From Phormidesmis priestleyi BC1401 (lineage in GTDB: Bacteria; Cyanobacteriota; Cyanobacteriia; Leptolyngbyales; Leptolyngbyaceae): DNA of 39,624 nucleotides. Numbering within the stretch: the stretch's first letter is position 1; each line of letters opens with the position of its first letter. A program made the position numbers and the translations under genes. Of the stretch, positions 25,892-36,567 are shown piece by piece. The notes beneath the pieces are model-generated. The model had not been told where the DNA came from and made no database searches. It saw only the letters and a list, made by a program, of their open reading frames with translations. The stretch spans positions 1 to 39,624 of the forward strand of contig NZ_LXYR01000048.1 in the NCBI RefSeq assembly GCF_001650195.1, read 5' to 3'.

Positions 25892-26058
25892 GGCGTTGCT
25901 GAATCGATCGATGAAGCACAGATCTTGCCCTCACCCTAGCCCTCTCCCTAATGGAGAGGGGACAAGAGTTCTGGCTCCCTTCTTCCTGGGGAGAAGGGTT
26001 GGCGAGGGCTTGCCCCACTTCGTGAGGAGGGCATTTCATATCTACATTCAGCAACGCC
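25892..26058. mobile_element. 167-bp MITE (family B) with 13-bp TIRs and 8-bp target duplication
   Basis: Perfect 13-bp terminal inverted repeats GGCGTTGCTGAAT (25892-25904) and its complement (26046-26058) are flanked by identical 8-bp direct repeats TAAATTCG (25884-25891 and 26059-26066). The centre carries the same palindromic core (CCCTCACCCTAGCCCTCTCC ... GGAGGGCA, with two inner hairpins) found in the copies near 1.7, 36.3 and 38.3 kb, which have other ends. GGCGTTGCTGAAT resembles ends of common cyanobacterial insertion sequences. It carries no transposase and would need one in trans. Confidence 0.88.
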
Positions 26059-26114
26059 TAAATTCGTTCGCGATTGGGTACTTCATCTTCATACGATGTC
26101 TTTAGCGTCTTATT

Positions 26115-27938
26115 GTGAGTACTCGTTCGATGCAAATTCTTAAGACTGATGTATTAGTAGTAGGTGGCGGCACTGGAGGAACAGCGGCAGCGATTCAAGC
26201 GGCTCGACGCGGAGTCAGCACGATCGTAGTCAGCGAGTTTTCTTGGTTAGGCGGAATGTTGACAAGCGCAGGAGTGTCTGCACCAGACGGCAACGAGTTA
26301 GCCGCCTTTCAAACCGGGATTTGGGGCGCATTCCTAAAAGAGTTGCAGCAGCGTCAGCCAGAAGGGTTAGACAACGCCTGGGCGAGTTTCTTCACCTACG
26401 ATCCGCGAGTTGGGGCAGATATTTTTGCCGATTGGGTTGCCAAACTTCCAAATCTGACTTGGATTCAAGCACAAACGCCCCTAGAGGTTTTAAAAGAGGG
26501 CGATCGAGTCATCGGCGTTCGCTTCGCAGACTTCACGATCTTCGCCAAAATCACCCTCGACGGCACCGAGCTTGGCGACTTGCTGGCACTCGGAGACATT
26601 CCACATCGCTGGGGCTGGGAGTTTCAGACTGAATGGGGAGAACCCAGTGCGCCGATCGCACCCAACACCCTCACCAAAACCTATCCGGTTCAAGCTCCGA
26701 CGTGGGTGGTCGTGCTTCAAGACTTTGGCAAAACCGGACTGGCTCCAAAAATTCCGGCACCGCCTCACTACGATCGAGCCAAATTTACCCAAGCGTGGGC
26801 AGACCACGGAGCCGAAGCGTTCTTGGACTACGGACGCTTGCCCGGAAACCGCTTCATGATCAATTGGCCGATCGCAGGCAATGACTATGGAGAAGGCGTT
26901 GAGCGACTGATCGGCTCGACAGCGGAGCGATCGCAGTTCCTTCAAGAAGCGCTCTGGCACACTCAAGGCTTTGCCCACTTTATCCAAACCGAGTTAGGAC
27001 ATTTTGGTTTAGCAGAGGAGATTTTTCCCGTCTCAACGACTCTAGGAGGGAATGCCTATGCCCTTCATCCTTACTATCGAGAGAGCCGAAGACTTGCAGG
27101 GTTAGCCACCGTTCGAGAGCAAGATTTGTTACCGAAAGGACAGGTCGCCCCGCTGCCGATCAGCACTACGGCTCAGGGGTGCGAGATTGCTGAGAATAGT
27201 TGCCAGTCGATCGCCATCGGCAACTACGTCAATGATCATCACTACCCCAGTGGCGACATTTCATTACAGCCTAAATCAATTCGCTGGGGCGGACGCTGGA
27301 CGGGCACCCCCTTCACGATTCCCTACGGGGCGTTAGTGCCACAAGTCACCGATGGTTTTTTAGCGTGCGAGAAAAACATTTCGGTTTCTCACATTGCGAA
27401 TGGAGCGACTCGCCTTCAGCCCGTTGTCTTAGGAATTGGACAAGCCGCAGGAATGGCAGCCGTCTTGTGCGTTGAGCAAGCCTGTCAGCCCAGAGAGTTG
27501 TCGGTGCGATCGCTGCAAAATGCTCTTTTAGAAGACCCGATCGCGCCTGCTGCCATTATTCCTTTTTTCAATCTGACCCCCAATCATCCTGACTGGCTCT
27601 ACTGGCAACACTATTACCTAAACGCTCCAGAGGCATACCCCAGCAGTGGAAATTGTCCCATTCGCACCTTACCTCACCCGTCAGCCGCCCCACCAAACTT
27701 CTCTGGCACGTTTCACCGACACGCCGAGCAAGACTATACGATCGTTTTAGAGAACTTTTGTGAGCCGAATCAAGTCAAAGAAGAGTGGGCATTAGTCACC
27801 CTTAAGCCAGAGGTTGATCAACAGTTAAGCCAACATGAACACGGAGATGCTATTTCTATTTTCGGTAGCATAAACTTCAGTGGACGCTGGATCTTAGTAG
27901 ATTCTGTTTTTCCGTCCGCCCCAGCATATAAGGGTTGA
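26115..27938 (+). CDS. FAD-dependent oxidoreductase
   Basis: A 607-residue flavoprotein of the FAD_oxidored type. The N-terminal Rossmann motif is TDVLVVGGGTGGTAAAIQAARRG, followed by a conserved WLGGMLTSAGVSAPDGNE region and the internal LGDLLALGDI segment. A second family block (DGFLACEKNISVSHIANGATRLQPVVLGIGQAAGMAA) closes the FAD-binding part at about residue 450. The C-terminal 120 residues form a less conserved extra domain. Starts at GTG 26115 or ATG 26130 are both possible. The substrate is unknown. The gene begins 57 bp after the MITE, whose insertion may have moved its promoter. Confidence 0.88.
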   Translation: MSTRSMQILKTDVLVVGGGTGGTAAAIQAARRGVSTIVVSEFSWLGGMLTSAGVSAPDGNELAAFQTGIWGAFLKELQQRQPEGLDNAWASFFTYDPRVGADIFADWVAKLPNLTWIQAQTPLEVLKEGDRVIGVRFADFTIFAKITLDGTELGDLLALGDIPHRWGWEFQTEWGEPSAPIAPNTLTKTYPVQAPTWVVVLQDFGKTGLAPKIPAPPHYDRAKFTQAWADHGAEAFLDYGRLPGNRFMINWPIAGNDYGEGVERLIGSTAERSQFLQEALWHTQGFAHFIQTELGHFGLAEEIFPVSTTLGGNAYALHPYYRESRRLAGLATVREQDLLPKGQVAPLPISTTAQGCEIAENSCQSIAIGNYVNDHHYPSGDISLQPKSIRWGGRWTGTPFTIPYGALVPQVTDGFLACEKNISVSHIANGATRLQPVVLGIGQAAGMAAVLCVEQACQPRELSVRSLQNALLEDPIAPAAIIPFFNLTPNHPDWLYWQHYYLNAPEAYPSSGNCPIRTLPHPSAAPPNFSGTFHRHAEQDYTIVLENFCEPNQVKEEWALVTLKPEVDQQLSQHEHGDAISIFGSINFSGRWILVDSVFPSAPAYKG

Positions 27939-28017
27939 GGTTCTCAGCACAGAATTTAATACATAGGACTACTGAATTTAGAAAAGTCACATCAGTTTAT
28001 CCTGATCACCTAATAGA

Positions 28018-28055
28018 GGGTCTGTATCTGTAAATAGATACACCGAACTAGACCT
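28018..28055. promoter_or_regulatory. Nested palindrome just upstream of patX
   Basis: A 7-bp perfect inverted repeat TGTATCT / AGATACA with a 6-nt spacer (28023-28042) lies inside outer arms GGTCT (28019-28023) and AGACC (28050-28054). The GGTCT half resembles the GGGTCTAACCCC-type palindromes bound by HetR in Anabaena. Its closeness to the start codon suggests either an operator or a 5'-leader hairpin. This is inference only. Confidence 0.4.
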
Positions 28056-28060
28056 AACCT

Positions 28061-28276
28061 ATGCGTGCTCAAACCTCTGTCACTCTAATCAGTTTGCTTC
28101 TCGGTTCCGTAGCCGTAGGTCTTCACCAGGTTGAGTTTTTACCTGGGCTGAAGCAGATTTCCCTCACCTCTTTGCTGACTCACTCAGAGCCACAAAGCTA
28201 CTATCTCGCCCATCGGGGAAGCGGACGGATTGAAAGTCGTTTTAATCCTCCGTTCAATACTCAAAACGTCGCTTAA
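28061..28276 (+). CDS. patX: PatX-type RGSGR peptide precursor
   Basis: A 71-residue small protein. A hydrophobic N-terminal segment (residues 6-20, SVTLISLLLGSVAVG) works as an export signal, and the pentapeptide RGSGR at 52-56 follows a histidine (HRGSGR). This is the arrangement of PatX proteins: a signal-like N-terminus plus HRGSGR. RGSGR is the active pentapeptide shared with PatS and HetN that binds the HetR hood domain and inhibits it. Fifteen residues follow the motif here, so processing on both sides would be needed. hetR begins 256 bp downstream on the same strand, and a terminator-like hairpin lies between. The start codon has no obvious ribosome binding site. Confidence 0.9.
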   Translation: MRAQTSVTLISLLLGSVAVGLHQVEFLPGLKQISLTSLLTHSEPQSYYLAHRGSGRIESRFNPPFNTQNVA

Positions 28277-28337
28277 CTTACGGTTTAAGCATTGATTATA
28301 TTCTGTTCCCTGAGATTTCTTGACACAAATTCAACTC

Positions 28338-28377
28338 AAAAATGGAAGCTCCTACATCCGAGATCGCTTCCATTTTT
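28338..28377 (+). terminator. Rho-independent terminator after patX
   Basis: A perfect 12-bp stem AAAAATGGAAGC / GCTTCCATTTTT (28338-28349 with 28366-28377) with a 16-nt loop; the T-run forms the 3' side. It lies 61 bp after the patX stop and 155 bp before hetR, so it should separate the two transcripts or act as a partial terminator. Confidence 0.75.
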
Positions 28378-28441
28378 GCTTTCAATGATTAATTTTTTAG
28401 CCTATGTGGGAATAGTTAAGAAACAATACTTAACACTAACT

Positions 28442-28500
28442 GACTCTAACCATTCAATCTTTCAAGATAGTTAGGGTCTCAGTGCATTCATAGATATATT
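28442..28500 (+). promoter_or_regulatory. Candidate hetR promoter with HetR-like operator
   Basis: An inverted repeat GACTCTAAC (28442-28450) / GTTAGGGTC (28470-28478) pairs at 8 of 9 positions and resembles HetR-bound palindromes containing GGGTCTAAC. A good -10 hexamer TATATT lies at 28495-28500, 16 bp after the right arm, so the palindrome would cover the -35 region. Autoregulation by HetR would fit, but binding is not shown. Confidence 0.45.
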
Positions 28501-28502
28501 GA

Positions 28503-29429
<927 letters not shown>

Positions 29430-29434
29430 CGACC

Positions 29435-30919
29435 TTAAGGCAAGTCAGTGCTGCCCATGAGATAGCGATCACACTCACGAGCCGCACCGCGACCTTCGTT
29501 AAACGCCCAAACGACCAAGCTTTGCCCCCGCCGACAGTCGCCAGCCGCAAACACTCCACGAAGGCTGGTGACATACTTCTCATGGTCGGCTTTGACGTTG
29601 CTGCGGGCATCTCGATCGACTCCCAGCGCATCAAGCAGGGGTTGCTCAGGTCCTAAGAAGCCCATCGCCAACAGGACAAGCTGCGCGGGTAACACTTTCT
29701 CAGTGCCAGGAATGGGCTGCGGGATAAACTGTCCCTTCTCGTTTTTCTCCCACTTGACCTCGATCGTGTGGACGGCTTTGACTTGTCCATTTTCGTCCCC
29801 CTCAAAATGGGTTGCGGTCGTGAGATAGCCGCGCGGATCGTCGCCAAATTTAGCAGCAGCTTCTTCTTGTCCATAGTCGAGGCGATAGACTTTGGGCCAC
29901 TCAGGCCAAGGGTTGTCAGGGGTGCGCTCTTGTGGAGGCTGAGGCAAAATTTCGAGCTGGACGAGGCTCTTACACCCGTGACGAAGGGAAGTTCCTACGC
30001 AGTCGGTTCCGGTGTCGCCGCCGCCGATGATCACCACGTCTTTGTCTGCGGCGGAAATGAAGTTGCCATTGCTGCTCTGATTCAAAATGGCTTTGGTGTT
30101 CGCGCTGAGAAAATCCATTGCGAAGCGAATGCCTTTTAAATCGCGACCTGCGATCGATAAGTCACGCGGCTTAGTTGCTCCGACGCACAGCACAACCGAA
30201 TCAAAGTCTTTGAGCAAATTTTCGACGGGCAAATCCTTGCCGACCTCGGTGTTGCAAACAAAGGTCACGCCTTCCTCTTCAAGCACTTTGAGGCGACGCA
30301 GCACGACTTCTTCTTTCTCCAGCTTCATGTTGGGGATGCCGTACATCAGCAGTCCGCCCGGACGATCGGCGCGTTCATAAACCGTGACCCAGTGACCCGA
30401 CTTGTTTAGCTGTGCCGCCGCCGACAGTCCGGCAGGTCCTGAGCCGATGATGGCAACTTTTTTGCCCGTGCGTTTGGTGGGCGGTTCGGGCTTGATCCAG
30501 CCTTCGCTCCAGCCTTTATCGACGATCGAGCATTCAATATTTTTAATGGTGACGGGCGGATTGTTGATGCCCAAAACGCACGAGCCTTCGCAGGGTGCGG
30601 GACAGACGCGACCCGTGAATTCGGGAAAATTATTGGTTTTATGCAGACGATCGAGCGCTTCGTGCCACAGTCCGCGATAGACCAAATCGTTGAACTCAGG
30701 AATCAGATTATTCACAGGGCAACCGCTTGCCATGCCGCTAATCAACGTGCCGCTGTGGCAAAACGGGATGCCGCAATCCATGCAGCGTGCGCCTTGAGTG
30801 CGGAGTTTGTCTTCGGGCATCGGCTGGTGAATGTCGTTCCAGTCTTGAATGCGATCGAGGGGCGATCGATCCGAGGGCAACTCGCGCAGAAATTCGATAA
30901 AGCCCGTTGGTTTTCCCAT
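29435..30919 (-). CDS. gltD: Glutamate synthase, small subunit
   Basis: A 494-residue iron-sulfur flavoprotein that passes electrons from NAD(P)H to the large subunit. N-terminal cysteine clusters for 4Fe-4S centres ([35 protein letters not shown]) are followed by the FAD motif [17 protein letters not shown] near 150 and the NADPH motif [18 protein letters not shown] near 290. The C-terminal FAASGD-like motif is [13 protein letters not shown]. It lies 72 bp downstream of gltB on the same strand, so the pair encodes an NAD(P)H-GOGAT rather than only the ferredoxin enzyme. Confidence 0.97.
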   Translation of the reverse strand: MGKPTGFIEFLRELPSDRSPLDRIQDWNDIHQPMPEDKLRTQGARCMDCGIPFCHSGTLISGMASGCPVNNLIPEFNDLVYRGLWHEALDRLHKTNNFPEFTGRVCPAPCEGSCVLGINNPPVTIKNIECSIVDKGWSEGWIKPEPPTKRTGKKVAIIGSGPAGLSAAAQLNKSGHWVTVYERADRPGGLLMYGIPNMKLEKEEVVLRRLKVLEEEGVTFVCNTEVGKDLPVENLLKDFDSVVLCVGATKPRDLSIAGRDLKGIRFAMDFLSANTKAILNQSSNGNFISAADKDVVIIGGGDTGTDCVGTSLRHGCKSLVQLEILPQPPQERTPDNPWPEWPKVYRLDYGQEEAAAKFGDDPRGYLTTATHFEGDENGQVKAVHTIEVKWEKNEKGQFIPQPIPGTEKVLPAQLVLLAMGFLGPEQPLLDALGVDRDARSNVKADHEKYVTSLRGVFAAGDCRRGQSLVVWAFNEGRGAARECDRYLMGSTDLP

Positions 30920-30991
30920 GATGGTGTCTTATAGATGGTGATGATTAAGGAAATGGAGGCAAAAAATATTGCCCCAGAGGATATGAGAAGG

Positions 30992-33900
30992 TTAGCTGCC
31001 ACCAATTCGGGCGACATCGCGAGAGTTTTCTTCAAAAGCGGCGGTGAGTGCGTCGTCACCACTTAAGCCAGCCGCGATCGCCGCAGAAATCGCTTGCAAA
31101 ACCCGCTTATAGTCTTTGGGCATCACCTTGACAAACTTGGGCAGCATGTCCTCCCAGTGGGCGAGAACGTTGGCAGCTTTTTGGCTTTGGGTATAGTCAG
31201 CGTGCTGCTGGATCAGTTGCCGAAGATCGGCGATTTCTTCAGCATCCTCTAGGGTTTCGAGTCCGACCATTTGCTGATTGCAGCGTGTCGCAAAGTCGCC
31301 CTGCTCATCAAGAACATAAGCAACGCCTCCGCTCATGCCTGCTGCAAAGTTGCGTCCGGTTTTGCCCAAAATCACGACTTTGCCGCCCGTCATATATTCG
31401 CAGCCGTGGTCGCCAACGCCTTCCACGATCGTGTTCACGCCAGAGTTACGCACCCCAAAGCGTTCGCCGACCATGCCTCGGATGTAAACTTCGCCAGAGG
31501 TCGCCCCATAAAGCGCCACGTTTCCGGCGATGACGTTCTCCTCGGCAGCGAAAGTGGACTTTGCTGACGGGTAGAGAATGATTTTGCCGCCGCTCAAGCC
31601 TTTGCCGAGATAGTCATTGGCATCGCCTTCGAGTTTGAGGGTGACACCTTTAGGCACAAATGCGCCAAAGCTCTGACCCGCACTGCCCTGGAAGTGTAGC
31701 TGAATGGTGTCTTCGGGCAAGCCGTGCCAGTGACGTTTGGTGATTTCGTTGCCGAGAATGGTGCCAACTGCGCGGTTTACATTCTTGATGGGCAGTGTGG
31801 CTGAGACGGATTCGCCAGTCTCGATCGCCCCTTTGCACAAGTCGAGCAGCGTCGTGATATCGAGGGATTTGTCGAGTCCGTGATCTTGCGGAATCTGACA
31901 ATAGCGACCCACTTCGTCACCAACTTCTGGCTGATAGAGAATTTTCGAGAAATCGAGTCCTTTTGCCTTCCAGTGTTCGACGGCTTGCTTGGGTTCGAGA
32001 ACATCGGTGCGTCCAACCATTTCGTCGATCGTGCGGAAGCCCAGTTTTGCCATCAGTTCACGAACTTCTTGGGCGATGAAGGTCATGAAGTTAACCGTGT
32101 GGGCAGGATCGCCCGTGAAGTTCTTCCGCAGGAGTGGATCTTGCGTCGCGACTCCGACCGGACAGGTGTTGAGGTGACACACGCGCATCATGATGCAGCC
32201 CAGCGTCACGAGGGGAGCCGTCGCAAATCCAAATTCCTCAGCGCCGAGCAGGGCGGCGATCACGACATCGCGTCCGGTTTTCATCTGTCCATCGGTTTCG
32301 ACGACGATGCGGCTGCGAAGGTTGTTGAGAACCAGCGTTTGGTGCGTTTCCGCGAGTCCGAGTTCCCAGGGTAAGCCAGCGTGTTTGATCGAGGTTTGCG
32401 GCGATGCGCCTGTGCCGCCATCGAATCCAGAAATCAGCACTACATCGGCGTGAGCTTTGGCGACTCCGGCGGCGATCGTGCCCACTCCCACTTCTGACAC
32501 GAGCTTGACGCTAACTCGTGCGGCTCGGTTGGCGTTTTTCAAATCGTGAATCAACTCGGCGAGGTCTTCGATCGAGTAAATATCATGGTGCGGCGGGGGC
32601 GAAATTAGCCCGACTCCGGGGGTTGAGTGACGCACTTTGGCAATCCAGGGATAAACTTTTTTGCCGGGAAGCTGTCCGCCTTCGCCCGGTTTTGCGCCCT
32701 GTGCCATTTTGATTTGAATTTCTCGCGCCTGAGATAGATAAAGGCTTGTCACCCCAAAGCGACCCGATGCCACTTGTTTAATGGCGCTGTTTTTAGAGTC
32801 GCCGCGATCGTTTGTCCAGGTGTAGCGATCGGGGTCTTCGCCACCTTCGCCCGTGTTGGATTTGCCGCCAATCCGGTTCATGGCGATCGCCAAGGATTCG
32901 TGTGCTTCTTGAGAAATCGACCCGTAGCTCATCGCGCCCGTTTTGAAGCGCTTGGTGATCGATTCGATCGATTCCACGTCTTCGATCGGGATCGATTCGC
33001 GCTGCTTAAATTCCAGCAGTCCGCGTAGGGTGTAGTGTTTTTGACCTTGCTCATTGACTAGAGCAGCGTATTGCTTATAAGCGTCGTAACTGCCAGTGCG
33101 AACCGCTTTTTGCAAGGTGTGAATCGTTTCGGGGCTAAAGAGGTGCGCCTCGCCTTCTTTGCGCCACTGATATTCGCCGCCCACATCCAGCGTGTGACCG
33201 TTGACCTCGCGATCGGGAAACGCATGATTGTGTCGCAGCGCCGCTTCTTTGGCGATGACTTCGAGATCTGCGCCTTCGATCCGAGAAGCCGTCCAGGTGA
33301 AATATTGATCGACAATCGACTGATTTAGCCCGATCGCTTCAAAGATTTGGGCACCGCGATAGCTCTGAATCGTCGAAATTCCAATCTTAGAGGCGACTTT
33401 GGTGACTCCTTTAGTAGCAGCTTTGACGTAATTCTTACACGCGGTTTTGTAATCGACGTTGACCAACAATCCCTGATGAATCATGTCTGCCATCGACTCA
33501 AACGCGAGATAGGGATTGATCGCCCCGCAGCCGTAGCCAATCAGCATCGCGTAATGATGCACCTCGCGGGGTTCGCCCGATTCGAGGACAAGTCCGACTC
33601 GTGTGCGAGTGCCTTGTCGAATCAAATGGTGATGCAGTCCCGCGACCGCAAGCAGGGCGGGGATCGGTGCCTTGTCTGCGTTTATGCCGCGATCGGAAAG
33701 AATCAGAATATTCACGCCTGTCTCGATCGCTTGGCTTGCCCGATCGCAAATCTCATCCATCGCCCGTTCAAGTCCAGTTGCGCCAGTTTTGGGATCGAAG
33801 ACGATCGGCAGCGTCACCGATTTGAATCCGCCCTCATGAATATGCTTGAGTTTTGCCAATTCCTCATTGCTGAGAATCGGCGTTTTGAGTTCGATCAGAT

Positions 33901-35581
33901 GACAGCTTTCTGGCTCTGGCTTAAGGAGATTGCGCTCCGATCCGATCGTCGTCTCGGCTGACGTAATAATCTCTTCGCGAATCGAGTCGATCGGCGGATT
34001 GGTGACTTGGGCAAATAGCTGCTGGAAATAGTCGTAAAGCAATTTGGGTCGATCGGACAGGACGGACAGAGGCGTATCAGAACCCATTGCCCCGATCGCT
34101 TCTACGCCATCTCGCGCCATTGGAGCCAGCAATAACCGCAAATCTTCAAAGCTATAGCCAAACGCCGTCTGACGCTGAATGATTGGCGTGAATTCTTGAT
34201 CGTCCTCTGGTGGCGCATCTTTCACTGTGGCAAGTTCGACCATGTGCTGGTTGATCCACTCGCGGTAAGGATGCTCGGTGGCAACCTGGTTTTTGATCTC
34301 GTCATCCGCAACAATTCGCCCTTCTTTCAGGTTGACGAGAAACATTCGCCCCGGCTCTAGACGACCTTTTAAGGCGATGCGCTCAGGCTCGATCGGCAGC
34401 ACTCCAACCTCAGATGCCATGATCACGAGATCGTCTTTGGTCACGTAATAGCGAGAGGGACGCAGCCCGTTGCGATCGAGCACCGCGCCCACCATCGTGC
34501 CATCGGTAAAGGCGATTGAGGCAGGACCATCCCACGGCTCCATTAGGCAAGAATGATATTCGTAAAACGCTTTTTTCTCGTCGCTCATCGACTCGTGCGC
34601 CGTCCACGGTTCGGGGATCATCATCATCATCGCGTGAGGCAGCGATCGACCCGATAACACCAGCAGTTCGAGCGCGTTGTCAAAGATCGTGGAGTCGCTG
34701 CCCTCAACGTTGATCACAGGCTGAATCTTCTGCATGTCGTCGCCAAACAGCTCCGACTCAAACAGTGACTGACGAGCGTTCATCCAGTTGATGTTGCCGC
34801 GCATCGTGTTGATCTCGCCGTTGTGCGCGATGTAGCGATAAGGGTGCGATCGCTCCCAGCTTGGAAAGGTGTTGGTGCTAAATCGAGAATGCACCAGCGC
34901 CAGCGCGCTTTCGAGGTCGGGGTCGCTGAGTTCGGGGTAATATTGCCCGACTTGCGCGGTCATCAGCATTCCTTTATAAACGATCGTGCGACACGACAGA
35001 CTCGACGGATACCAGCACGAGTCGATGTGAGTCGCTCGAATGGCATTGTGCGATCGCTTGCGAATTACATAGAGCTTTCGTTCAAAATCGAGGTCGTTCG
35101 CCAGCCCCGCAGCGCGTTGAATAAACACCTGCTGCATGAACGGCTCACTCAACTTTGCCGTCTCACCTAGCGACTCGTTATTCGTCGGTACATCGCGCCA
35201 GCCGAGAACTTTTTGACCTTCTTCTGCCACAATTTGCTCAAAAATCTGCCGACTCTGACTGCGAGTGGCGCGATCGGGCGACGCATAAATCATGCCCACG
35301 CCATACTGTCCTGCGTCGGGTAGCGCGATATTTTCGGCGGCTGCCACCCGCTTGAGAAATTTGTGAGGCACCTGCATCAAAATGCCCGCCCCGTCTCCAG
35401 TATTGGTTTCGCACCCACATGCGCCGCGATGCTCAAGATTCACAAGAATGGTCAACGCTTGCTCGACGATCGCGTGTGATTTTTCGCCCTTCATCTGCAC
35501 GATAAACCCAACTCCGCAGGCATCGTGCTCGAACTGCGGATCGTAGAGTCCCTGTTTTGGCGGCAGTCCGTTGCTATTCAT
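30992..35581 (-). CDS. gltB: Glutamate synthase, large subunit
   Basis: A 1529-residue enzyme converting glutamine plus 2-oxoglutarate to two glutamates. The N-terminal Ntn amidotransferase domain has its nucleophilic cysteine in HDACGVGF (Cys22), so a short propeptide would be removed. Then come the central domain, the FMN-binding synthase domain ([10 protein letters not shown], the [20 protein letters not shown] segment, [12 protein letters not shown]), and the 3Fe-4S cysteines in [21 protein letters not shown]-terminal beta-helix domain ends the protein. The size matches cyanobacterial GOGATs; pairing with gltD indicates the NAD(P)H form. I see no GTA-N8-TAC NtcA box in its upstream region. 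Confidence 0.97.
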   Translation of the reverse strand: MNSNGLPPKQGLYDPQFEHDACGVGFIVQMKGEKSHAIVEQALTILVNLEHRGACGCETNTGDGAGILMQVPHKFLKRVAAAENIALPDAGQYGVGMIYASPDRATRSQSRQIFEQIVAEEGQKVLGWRDVPTNNESLGETAKLSEPFMQQVFIQRAAGLANDLDFERKLYVIRKRSHNAIRATHIDSCWYPSSLSCRTIVYKGMLMTAQVGQYYPELSDPDLESALALVHSRFSTNTFPSWERSHPYRYIAHNGEINTMRGNINWMNARQSLFESELFGDDMQKIQPVINVEGSDSTIFDNALELLVLSGRSLPHAMMMMIPEPWTAHESMSDEKKAFYEYHSCLMEPWDGPASIAFTDGTMVGAVLDRNGLRPSRYYVTKDDLVIMASEVGVLPIEPERIALKGRLEPGRMFLVNLKEGRIVADDEIKNQVATEHPYREWINQHMVELATVKDAPPEDDQEFTPIIQRQTAFGYSFEDLRLLLAPMARDGVEAIGAMGSDTPLSVLSDRPKLLYDYFQQLFAQVTNPPIDSIREEIITSAETTIGSERNLLKPEPESCHLIELKTPILSNEELAKLKHIHEGGFKSVTLPIVFDPKTGATGLERAMDEICDRASQAIETGVNILILSDRGINADKAPIPALLAVAGLHHHLIRQGTRTRVGLVLESGEPREVHHYAMLIGYGCGAINPYLAFESMADMIHQGLLVNVDYKTACKNYVKAATKGVTKVASKIGISTIQSYRGAQIFEAIGLNQSIVDQYFTWTASRIEGADLEVIAKEAALRHNHAFPDREVNGHTLDVGGEYQWRKEGEAHLFSPETIHTLQKAVRTGSYDAYKQYAALVNEQGQKHYTLRGLLEFKQRESIPIEDVESIESITKRFKTGAMSYGSISQEAHESLAIAMNRIGGKSNTGEGGEDPDRYTWTNDRGDSKNSAIKQVASGRFGVTSLYLSQAREIQIKMAQGAKPGEGGQLPGKKVYPWIAKVRHSTPGVGLISPPPHHDIYSIEDLAELIHDLKNANRAARVSVKLVSEVGVGTIAAGVAKAHADVVLISGFDGGTGASPQTSIKHAGLPWELGLAETHQTLVLNNLRSRIVVETDGQMKTGRDVVIAALLGAEEFGFATAPLVTLGCIMMRVCHLNTCPVGVATQDPLLRKNFTGDPAHTVNFMTFIAQEVRELMAKLGFRTIDEMVGRTDVLEPKQAVEHWKAKGLDFSKILYQPEVGDEVGRYCQIPQDHGLDKSLDITTLLDLCKGAIETGESVSATLPIKNVNRAVGTILGNEITKRHWHGLPEDTIQLHFQGSAGQSFGAFVPKGVTLKLEGDANDYLGKGLSGGKIILYPSAKSTFAAEENVIAGNVALYGATSGEVYIRGMVGERFGVRNSGVNTIVEGVGDHGCEYMTGGKVVILGKTGRNFAAGMSGGVAYVLDEQGDFATRCNQQMVGLETLEDAEEIADLRQLIQQHADYTQSQKAANVLAHWEDMLPKFVKVMPKDYKRVLQAISAAIAAGLSGDDALTAAFEENSRDVARIGGS

Positions 35582-35916
35582 TCAGATAAACCTAAAAAAT
35601 GACGAAGTAAAAAGTGAGCATCTAGAGCGCGGGATGCGACAACTCCAGACATGGATTTTCTAACGAAGATAGTCGATCGAGGTCAAATCTTAATGAAATC
35701 GTCAGATCCGACAATTCAAGCCCCCGCTCTTTATCCCGCTAGTTTAAGCAGTGTGTGTGAGCATCGCTGCCCTCGAAATCCTTCTCAGCAGAGAGTTTAA
35801 GAAGGCGATGTTTCTCCTTATCTCTTCAGTAGACGACACAATTTCTGGCTTATGAAATTTTTGTAACAAATACTTACTAAATCATCACGTCACTCAAAAA
35901 ACTGCTGTTCTTTAAT
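35582..35916. other. Upstream region of gltB, no gene
   Basis: I see no gene. The stretch should carry the gltB promoter. A candidate GTA-TAC pair near 35867 has the wrong spacing for NtcA. The rightmost five bases (TTAAT) are the left target duplication of the MITE that follows. Confidence 0.5.
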
Positions 35917-36090
35917 CAATACTCCGGACATTTTTTTGAACGGTTCCACAAGGCTTTCAGAGTTTATGGTTCAAGGATCGAGCTATTTTTTCAAAGTTAG
36001 CTCTGCCTCTGACTTGGAAAAAAAGATCTTGTCCACGGCAGAATAAGGGTTTGAGCCTTAAAATCTGCTCAAATTTTGTCCGGAGTATTG
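35917..36090. mobile_element. 174-bp MITE (family C) with 14-bp TIRs and 5-bp target duplication
   Basis: Perfect 14-bp inverted repeats CAATACTCCGGACA (35917-35930) and its complement (36077-36090) are flanked by TTAAT on both sides (35912-35916 and 36091-36095). The interior has no gene; an 84-codon minus frame across it has no support. The element is unrelated in sequence to families A and B. I cannot assign the parent insertion sequence. Confidence 0.85.
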
Positions 36091-36241
36091 TTAATGAGAG
36101 CAGCGTTAAAGATTTAAGGGTTTGTCGATCGTGGTTTGAGACTCTATTTGTGTCGCGTTTCAAGAATCTACATATAAATTGGCACAGTCTGCTAGAAGCC
36201 GATCTAGTCATTTCACTAGGTTTATAGAAACTTTAAGTGAT

Positions 36242-36427
36242 TTAGAACCGTGAATCAAATGAGATCCGAATTTGCCCTCACCCCAACCCTCTCCCTGAGG
36301 AGAGGGAGCAAACTCTAGTTCCCCTTCTCCCCAGGGAGAAGGGGTTAGGCGAGGGCTTTGCCCCACTTCGTGAGGAGGGCAAATTCGGCTTGTACCATTC
36401 CCGAAGTTGTTTGATCCACGATCCTTA
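36242..36427. mobile_element. MITE (family A) carrying the palindromic core
   Basis: The left end GAACCGTGAATCAAAT (36245) pairs with the right end whose complement is GGATCGTGGATCAAAC (36424), 12 of 16 identical. Both sides are flanked by TTA. Inside, CCGAATTTGCCCTC / GAGGGCAAATTCGG (36266-36279 and 36375-36388) pair perfectly and enclose the two-hairpin core shared with the copies near 1.7, 25.9 and 38.3 kb. The minus-strand frames through it are not genes. Confidence 0.75.
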
Positions 36428-36567
36428 ACGATGCAAACACTGAGAAAAATCTGGCTTGTCTCAAGGCTGTAGGAGTTTCTGTGGGGTGAAACTTGATCGG
36501 AATATCGACCAACCATGAAGCGCATCGTCAATCGGGGATCTAAAATAGAAGTAGTTGCGTTTGGCGA

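Noticed and set aside
35860-35885. Possible NtcA box upstream of gltB
   Set aside because: GTA and TAC are separated by nine bases instead of eight, and no well-placed -10 was seen.
35957-36211. An 84-codon minus frame in the gltB-hflX spacer
   Set aside because: It runs across the right terminal repeat of the MITE and has no family resemblance.
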